Notes under the pieces: generated by a model
Told to the model about the DNA's origin: nothing
Seen by the model: only the letters and a program-made list of their open reading frames with translations
Database searches by the model: none
Program-made: the position numbers and the translations under genes
Shown: positions 39,504 to 50,009 of the stretch, piece by piece
Layout: each line of letters opens with the position of its first letter
Position numbering within the stretch: position 1 is the stretch's first letter
Source of the DNA: an uncultured Prochlorococcus sp.
Lineage (GTDB): Bacteria; Cyanobacteriota; Cyanobacteriia; PCC-6307; Cyanobiaceae
DNA length: 50,009 bases
Assembly: GCA_902621675.1 (NCBI GenBank)
Contig: CACNMX010000008.1
Location: forward strand, 1 to 50,009
Direction: 5' to 3'

Positions 39504-40298
39504 ATGAGCGAAATAGAACTCATAGACTCACACTGTCATTTAATATTTGAAAATTTTGATAGAGATCTTGAAGATGTAATTTTAAGATTGCGCTCAAGGG
39601 GTGTAAAAAAATTAGTTCATGCTTGTTGTGAATTAACAGAAATTCCAAAGTTGAAAAAAATATCTCATGCATTTAATGAAATTTACTATTCAGTTGGTTT
39701 GCATCCACTAGAAGCACAAAAATGGGAAGAAAGCTCAAAATCTCTTTTAAGAAAATCAGCTCAAGAAGATAAGAGGGTTGTAGCCATTGGGGAATTAGGC
39801 TTGGATTTTTTTAAAAATGAAAATAAAACTCAGCAAATTGAAGCACTTATTCCGCAAATGGAGTTAGCTTATGAACTTAAATTGCCTGTGATTATTCATT
39901 GTAGAGATGCTGCAAATGAAATGATTGAGATATGTACGTATCTCTCTGAAAAAGGAAAATGTCCTGATGGTGTACTTCACTGTTGGACAGGAACTCCAAA
40001 AGAAATGAAGCGATTCTTAGATCTTGGTTTTTATATAAGTTTTAGTGGAATAGTTACTTTCCCAAAAGCATATGAAATTCATGAGTGTGCCAAAATAGTC
40101 CCAAATGATAAATACCTTATTGAAACTGACTCACCTTTTTTAGCTCCTGTACCTCATAGAGGTAAAAGAAATGAACCTGCATTTGTTGAAAATGTTGCCA
40201 ACTTTATGGCAGATTTGAGATCTACTGAATTAATAACCATTGCTAAGGAGTCATCTAAGAATGCTGAAGATTTGTTTAAATTTGACTTGTTATTTTGA
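39504..40298 (+). CDS. tatD: TatD family metal-dependent nuclease
   Basis: TIM-barrel hydrolase with DNase or exonuclease activity in characterised relatives. The 264 residues show every metal-ligand motif: IDSHCHL (His10, His12), AIGELGLDFF (Glu), VIIHCRDA (His), LHCWTG (His) and IETDSPFLAPVPHRGKRNEP (Asp). Full length. It lies between rpsT and the rpoBC operon, a common cyanobacterial order. Confidence 0.94.
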   Translation: MSEIELIDSHCHLIFENFDRDLEDVILRLRSRGVKKLVHACCELTEIPKLKKISHAFNEIYYSVGLHPLEAQKWEESSKSLLRKSAQEDKRVVAIGELGLDFFKNENKTQQIEALIPQMELAYELKLPVIIHCRDAANEMIEICTYLSEKGKCPDGVLHCWTGTPKEMKRFLDLGFYISFSGIVTFPKAYEIHECAKIVPNDKYLIETDSPFLAPVPHRGKRNEPAFVENVANFMADLRSTELITIAKESSKNAEDLFKFDLLF

Positions 40299-40317
40299 CG
40301 TAGCAGCTGTTATTATT

Positions 40318-40337
40318 AAAAATTACTGGAAATTTTT
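40318..40337 (+). terminator. Possible weak terminator of rpsT-tatD
   Basis: AAAAATT (40318-40324) and AATTTTT (40331-40337) form a 7-bp all-AT stem with loop ACTGGA, 20 bases after tatD. A T-rich stretch follows, broken by CTTAA. Stability is low, so this is tentative. Confidence 0.35.
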
Positions 40338-40390
40338 CTTAATTTTTTAGGTTTAACTTACACAATTTACGATTTATCAGCATTAGAAAA

Positions 40391-40430
40391 GTTTAATTAG
40401 TTTTTATTAAACCGATTTTTGTTGAAATCG
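40391..40430 (+). promoter_or_regulatory. Two adjoining hairpins upstream of rpoB
   Basis: GTTTAAT (40391-40397) pairs with ATTAAAC (40406-40412). The very next base starts CGATTT (40413-40418), which pairs with AAATCG (40425-40430). Two perfect hairpins with no base between them lie about 100 bases before rpoB, in a 234-base gap with no gene. They could be a leader structure or attenuator for the polymerase operon, or a double binding site. No promoter hexamers are clear. Confidence 0.4.
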
Positions 40431-40532
40431 ACATTTAATTGATGATCTCTTATTAAGTGGAAAGTTAAAGAACTAAATATTGAGTAGATTAAAAGTAAAT
40501 GGTAAATCTCACAAAATCGCAGGTTTTCTTGG

Positions 40533-43500
40533 ATGAGCAGTAGCGCTTTACAGGTAGCAAAAACAGCTACTTATCTACCAGATTTAGTTGAAGTACAAAG
40601 AGCAAGCTTTAAATGGTTTTTGGAAAAGGGTTTAATAGAAGAACTACAGAATTTTTCTCCCATTTCTGATTACACAGGTAAATTAGAATTACATTTTATC
40701 GGTGAAGAGTACAGGTTAAAAAGACCTAGACATGATGTTGAGGAAGCCAAAAGAAGAGATGCTACATTTGCATCTCAAATGTACGTAACTTGCAGGTTGA
40801 TTAATAAAGAGACAGGAGAAATTAAAGAACAAGAAGTATTTATTGGCGAATTACCCTTAATGACTGAAAGAGGAACTTTTATCATTAATGGTGCAGAAAG
40901 AGTTATTGTTAATCAAATTGTTCGAAGTCCTGGAGTATATTTCAAAGATGAGCTGGATAAAAATGGTCGAAGAACTTATAACGCAAACGTTATTCCTAAT
41001 AGAGGTGCATGGTTAAAATTCGAGACCGACAAAAATAATTTACTTTATGTGAGAGTTGATAAAACTAGAAAAATTAATGCTCATGTTCTTATGAGAGCAA
41101 TGGGTCTTTCAGATAATGACGTGGTTGATAAACTTAGGCATCCTGAGTTTTATCAAAACTCAATTGAGTCAGCTAACGACGAAGGGATAAATTCAGAAGA
41201 TCAGGCATTACTTGAGCTATACAAGAAGCTTCGTCCTGGTGAACCACCGTCTGTTTCTGGCGGACAACAGCTATTAAATAGTAGGTTTTTTGATCCCAAA
41301 AGATATGATTTAGGTCGAGTTGGTAGATATAAAATAAACAAAAAATTGAGACTAACCGTACCAGACGAGGTGAGAACACTCACCCATGAGGATGTACTGT
41401 CTACTATTGATTATTTAATTAACCTAGAATTAGATATTGGTGGGGCTAGTTTGGATGATATTGACCACCTTGGTAATCGAAGGGTTAGATCTGTAGGAGA
41501 ACTTCTTCAAAATCAAGTCAGGGTTGGGCTTAATCGGTTAGAGAGAATTATCAAAGAAAGAATGACTGTAGGAGAAACAGACTCTCTTACTCCTGCTCAA
41601 CTAGTCAATCCCAAACCTTTGGTTGCTGCTATAAAAGAATTTTTTGGTTCCAGTCAATTAAGTCAGTTCATGGATCAAACTAATCCTCTAGCTGAATTAA
41701 CACACAAAAGAAGAATCTCAGCATTAGGTCCAGGAGGTTTAACTAGAGAAAGAGCAGGTTTTGCAGTAAGAGATATACACCCTTCACATTATGGTAGATT
41801 ATGCCCTATCGAGACTCCTGAAGGTCCTAATGCAGGACTTATAAATTCTTTAGCTACCCATGCAAGAGTTAATGAGTATGGTTTTATTGAAACACCATTT
41901 TGGGAAGTTAAAAACGGTAAAGTTAACAAAGAAGGTAATCCTGTTTATCTTTCTGCTGATTTAGAAGATGAGTGTAGGGTGGCTCCTGGAGACGTCGCAA
42001 CTGACAAGGATGGCAACATAATTGCAAATCTAATACCAGTGAGATACAGACAGGATTTTGAAAAAGTACCTCCTCATCAAGTTGATTACGTTCAGCTTTC
42101 TCCGGTTCAAGTAATTTCAGTTGCTACTTCACTTATTCCTTTCTTGGAACATGATGATGCTAATAGAGCTCTAATGGGGTCGAATATGCAACGCCAAGCC
42201 GTTCCATTGCTCAGGCCAGAACGTCCTTTAGTTGGTACTGGTTTAGAATCTCAAGTTGCTAGAGATTCGGGTATGGTTCCCATAACCAAAGTTAATGGAA
42301 CTGTATCTTACGTAGATGCTAATGAGATTATTGTCAAAGACGAGCATGGCAGTGAACATTTTCATTATCTTCAGAAATATCAAAGATCAAATCAAGATAC
42401 TTGCCTCAATCAAAGACCTATAGTGAAAATTGGAGATAAAGTTATATCGGGTCAGGTTTTAGCAGATGGATCCGCATGTGAAGGAGGTGAAATAGCTCTT
42501 GGCCAAAACGTTTTAATTGCTTACATGCCATGGGAGGGATACAACTACGAAGATGCAATACTTGTGAGCGAGAGGATGGTAACTGATGATTTATATACTT
42601 CAGTACACATTGAAAAATATGAAATTGAAGCAAGACAAACTAAGCTAGGACCTGAAGAAATCACGAGAGAGATTCCCAATATCTCGGAGGAAAGCTTAAA
42701 TAATCTTGATGAGATGGGAATTATTAGGATTGGTGCCTTTGTTGAGAGTGGAGATATTCTTGTAGGGAAAGTGACCCCAAAAGGGGAATCAGACCAACCA
42801 CCTGAAGAAAAACTGTTAAGAGCTATTTTCGGTGAAAAGGCCCGGGATGTCAGAGATAATTCCCTTAGGGTACCTAAAACTGAAAAGGGAAGGGTTTTAG
42901 ATGTTCGCATTTACACTAGAGAACAAGGAGATGAATTACCTCCAGGTGCCAACATGGTTGTTAGAGTTTACGTGGCCCAGAGAAGAAAAATTCAAGTAGG
43001 AGATAAAATGGCTGGGAGGCATGGAAATAAAGGGATTATTAGCAGAATTTTACCAAGAGAAGATATGCCTTATTTACCTGATGGAACGCCGGTAGATATA
43101 GTTCTTAACCCTTTAGGAGTTCCAAGTAGGATGAATGTAGGTCAAGTTTTTGAATTATTGATGGGCTGGGCAGCTTCCAACCTAAATTGTAGGGTTAAAG
43201 TTGTTCCATTTGATGAAATGTATGGAGCTGAAAAATCACATCAAACTGTTCAAGCATTCTTAGAGGAAGCTGCGAAACAGCCAGGTAAAGCATGGGTTTA
43301 TAATCCTGAAGATCCTGGAAAGTTATTACTTAAAGATGGTAGAACAGGGGAACCTTTCGATCAGCCAGTTGCTGTCGGATACTCTCACTTCCTGAAATTA
43401 GTCCATTTGGTGGATGATAAAATCCATGCTAGATCTACTGGTCCTTACTCTTTAGTTACACAGCAACCATTAGGTGGTAAAGCTCAGCAAGGTGGGCAAA

Positions 43501-43826
43501 GGCTTGGAGAAATGGAAGTATGGGCTCTTGAAGCTTATGGAGCTGCTTATACTCTTCAGGAATTGTTAACAGTTAAATCTGATGACATGCAAGGAAGAAA
43601 TGAAGCTCTTAACGCGATTGTGAAAGGTAAACCGATCCCAAGGCCTGGTACTCCTGAGTCATTTAAAGTTCTTATGAGGGAATTACAATCTCTAGGCTTG
43701 GATATAGGGGTTTATACAGATGAAGGAAAAGAGGTAGATTTAATGCAAGATGTCAATCCGAGAAGGAATACTCCATCAAGGCCTACTTACGAATCATTAG
43801 GAACCTCTGAATATGAGGAAGATTAA
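40533..43826 (+). CDS. rpoB: RNA polymerase beta subunit
   Basis: Second-largest catalytic subunit of RNA polymerase. The 1097 residues show the family landmarks: [28 protein letters not shown], the rifampicin-pocket region [60 protein letters not shown] and the C-terminal [24 protein letters not shown]. The length is short compared with E. coli because the lineage-specific insertions are absent, normal for cyanobacteria. First gene of rpoB-rpoC1-rpoC2; rpoC1 follows after 38 bases. Confidence 0.99.
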   Translation: MSSSALQVAKTATYLPDLVEVQRASFKWFLEKGLIEELQNFSPISDYTGKLELHFIGEEYRLKRPRHDVEEAKRRDATFASQMYVTCRLINKETGEIKEQEVFIGELPLMTERGTFIINGAERVIVNQIVRSPGVYFKDELDKNGRRTYNANVIPNRGAWLKFETDKNNLLYVRVDKTRKINAHVLMRAMGLSDNDVVDKLRHPEFYQNSIESANDEGINSEDQALLELYKKLRPGEPPSVSGGQQLLNSRFFDPKRYDLGRVGRYKINKKLRLTVPDEVRTLTHEDVLSTIDYLINLELDIGGASLDDIDHLGNRRVRSVGELLQNQVRVGLNRLERIIKERMTVGETDSLTPAQLVNPKPLVAAIKEFFGSSQLSQFMDQTNPLAELTHKRRISALGPGGLTRERAGFAVRDIHPSHYGRLCPIETPEGPNAGLINSLATHARVNEYGFIETPFWEVKNGKVNKEGNPVYLSADLEDECRVAPGDVATDKDGNIIANLIPVRYRQDFEKVPPHQVDYVQLSPVQVISVATSLIPFLEHDDANRALMGSNMQRQAVPLLRPERPLVGTGLESQVARDSGMVPITKVNGTVSYVDANEIIVKDEHGSEHFHYLQKYQRSNQDTCLNQRPIVKIGDKVISGQVLADGSACEGGEIALGQNVLIAYMPWEGYNYEDAILVSERMVTDDLYTSVHIEKYEIEARQTKLGPEEITREIPNISEESLNNLDEMGIIRIGAFVESGDILVGKVTPKGESDQPPEEKLLRAIFGEKARDVRDNSLRVPKTEKGRVLDVRIYTREQGDELPPGANMVVRVYVAQRRKIQVGDKMAGRHGNKGIISRILPREDMPYLPDGTPVDIVLNPLGVPSRMNVGQVFELLMGWAASNLNCRVKVVPFDEMYGAEKSHQTVQAFLEEAAKQPGKAWVYNPEDPGKLLLKDGRTGEPFDQPVAVGYSHFLKLVHLVDDKIHARSTGPYSLVTQQPLGGKAQQGGQRLGEMEVWALEAYGAAYTLQELLTVKSDDMQGRNEALNAIVKGKPIPRPGTPESFKVLMRELQSLGLDIGVYTDEGKEVDLMQDVNPRRNTPSRPTYESLGTSEYEED

Positions 43827-43858
43827 ATACTCAATTAAAACACCTTAATTTAAATTAG

Positions 43859-49903
<6,045 letters not shown>

Positions 49904-49957
49904 ATATTATCTATTATTATTTTTAGTGACTAGAATTAAACTTTAAATTTGTAATTG

Positions 49958-50009
49958 ATGATTAAGCCAGAGATCGTTCCTAAAAGAAAATTACCCCGCT
50001 ATGGTTTCC
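49958..50009 (+). CDS. 5' end of a probable high-light-inducible (Hli) protein, cut by the window
   Basis: Seventeen codons are visible, ATG to the edge, ending in KRKLPRYGF. A short Lys/Pro-rich head running into P-(K/R)-Y-G-F is typical, as I recall, of the lead into the chlorophyll-binding helix of cyanobacterial Hli (small CAB-like) proteins, which protect photosystems under light stress. The diagnostic ExxNGRxAM helix is outside the window, so this is a guess. It starts 55 bases after rpoC2. Confidence 0.5.
   Translation, partial: MIKPEIVPKRKLPRYGF

Overview
The window is a gene-dense, very AT-rich stretch of a marine picocyanobacterial chromosome. It is almost certainly from Prochlorococcus, and probably from a high-light-adapted lineage; the lineage is inferred from AT richness, compact spacing and protein style, and the strain cannot be fixed without a search. 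Direct support for a cyanobacterium: photosystem I genes psaA, psaB, psaI and psaL; RNA polymerase beta' split into rpoC1 and rpoC2; ferredoxin-dependent glutamate synthase; a two-step plastoquinone/tocopherol methyltransferase; and an RNase E ending in the arginine-rich cyanobacterial tail.

Layout. 1-7003: photosystem I. psaA-psaB end at a clear hairpin terminator. A membrane glycosyltransferase and a small membrane/HEAT-like protein follow, then psaI (a 37-residue gene) and psaL. 7069-9917: the least ordinary part. An NlpC/P60 cell-wall peptidase and a beta-lactamase-fold serine hydrolase diverge with start codons only 3 bases apart. A diverged serine recombinase is coupled to a 70-residue acidic protein of unknown function, and the recombinase's upstream region carries a perfect 26-bp interrupted palindrome and related short repeats. 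9918-15686: lipoyl synthase, a YCII protein and Fd-GOGAT. 15882-20591: the str operon plus S10 (rpsL, rpsG, fusA, tufA, rpsJ), with a predicted RNA fold just before rpsJ. 20648-26050: LON-domain protein and MPBQ/MSBQ methyltransferase (abutting), prephenate dehydratase, a DUF1997 protein, and RNase HII overlapping RNase E. 26333-30163: LL-diaminopimelate aminotransferase, ClpS, an unassigned radical SAM protein, tRNA-Thr(CGT) and a DUF3493 membrane protein. 30181-35738: the rimP-nusA-ylxR-infB operon on the minus strand. 35896-40298: HtrA/Deg protease, ribose-5-phosphate isomerase, histidinol dehydrogenase, S20 and TatD. 40533-49903: rpoB-rpoC1-rpoC2. The right edge cuts a gene whose first 17 residues look like a high-light-inducible protein.

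The genes are mainly housekeeping: light capture, nitrogen assimilation, translation, RNA decay and transcription. Nothing looks like a phage, plasmid or defence island. Convergent neighbours often touch or overlap, and several essential genes begin with TTG or GTG. The best candidates for something undescribed are the recombinase/acidic-protein pair with its palindrome (8736-9896), the structured leader before rpsJ, the tandem hairpins before rpoB, and the unassigned radical SAM enzyme.
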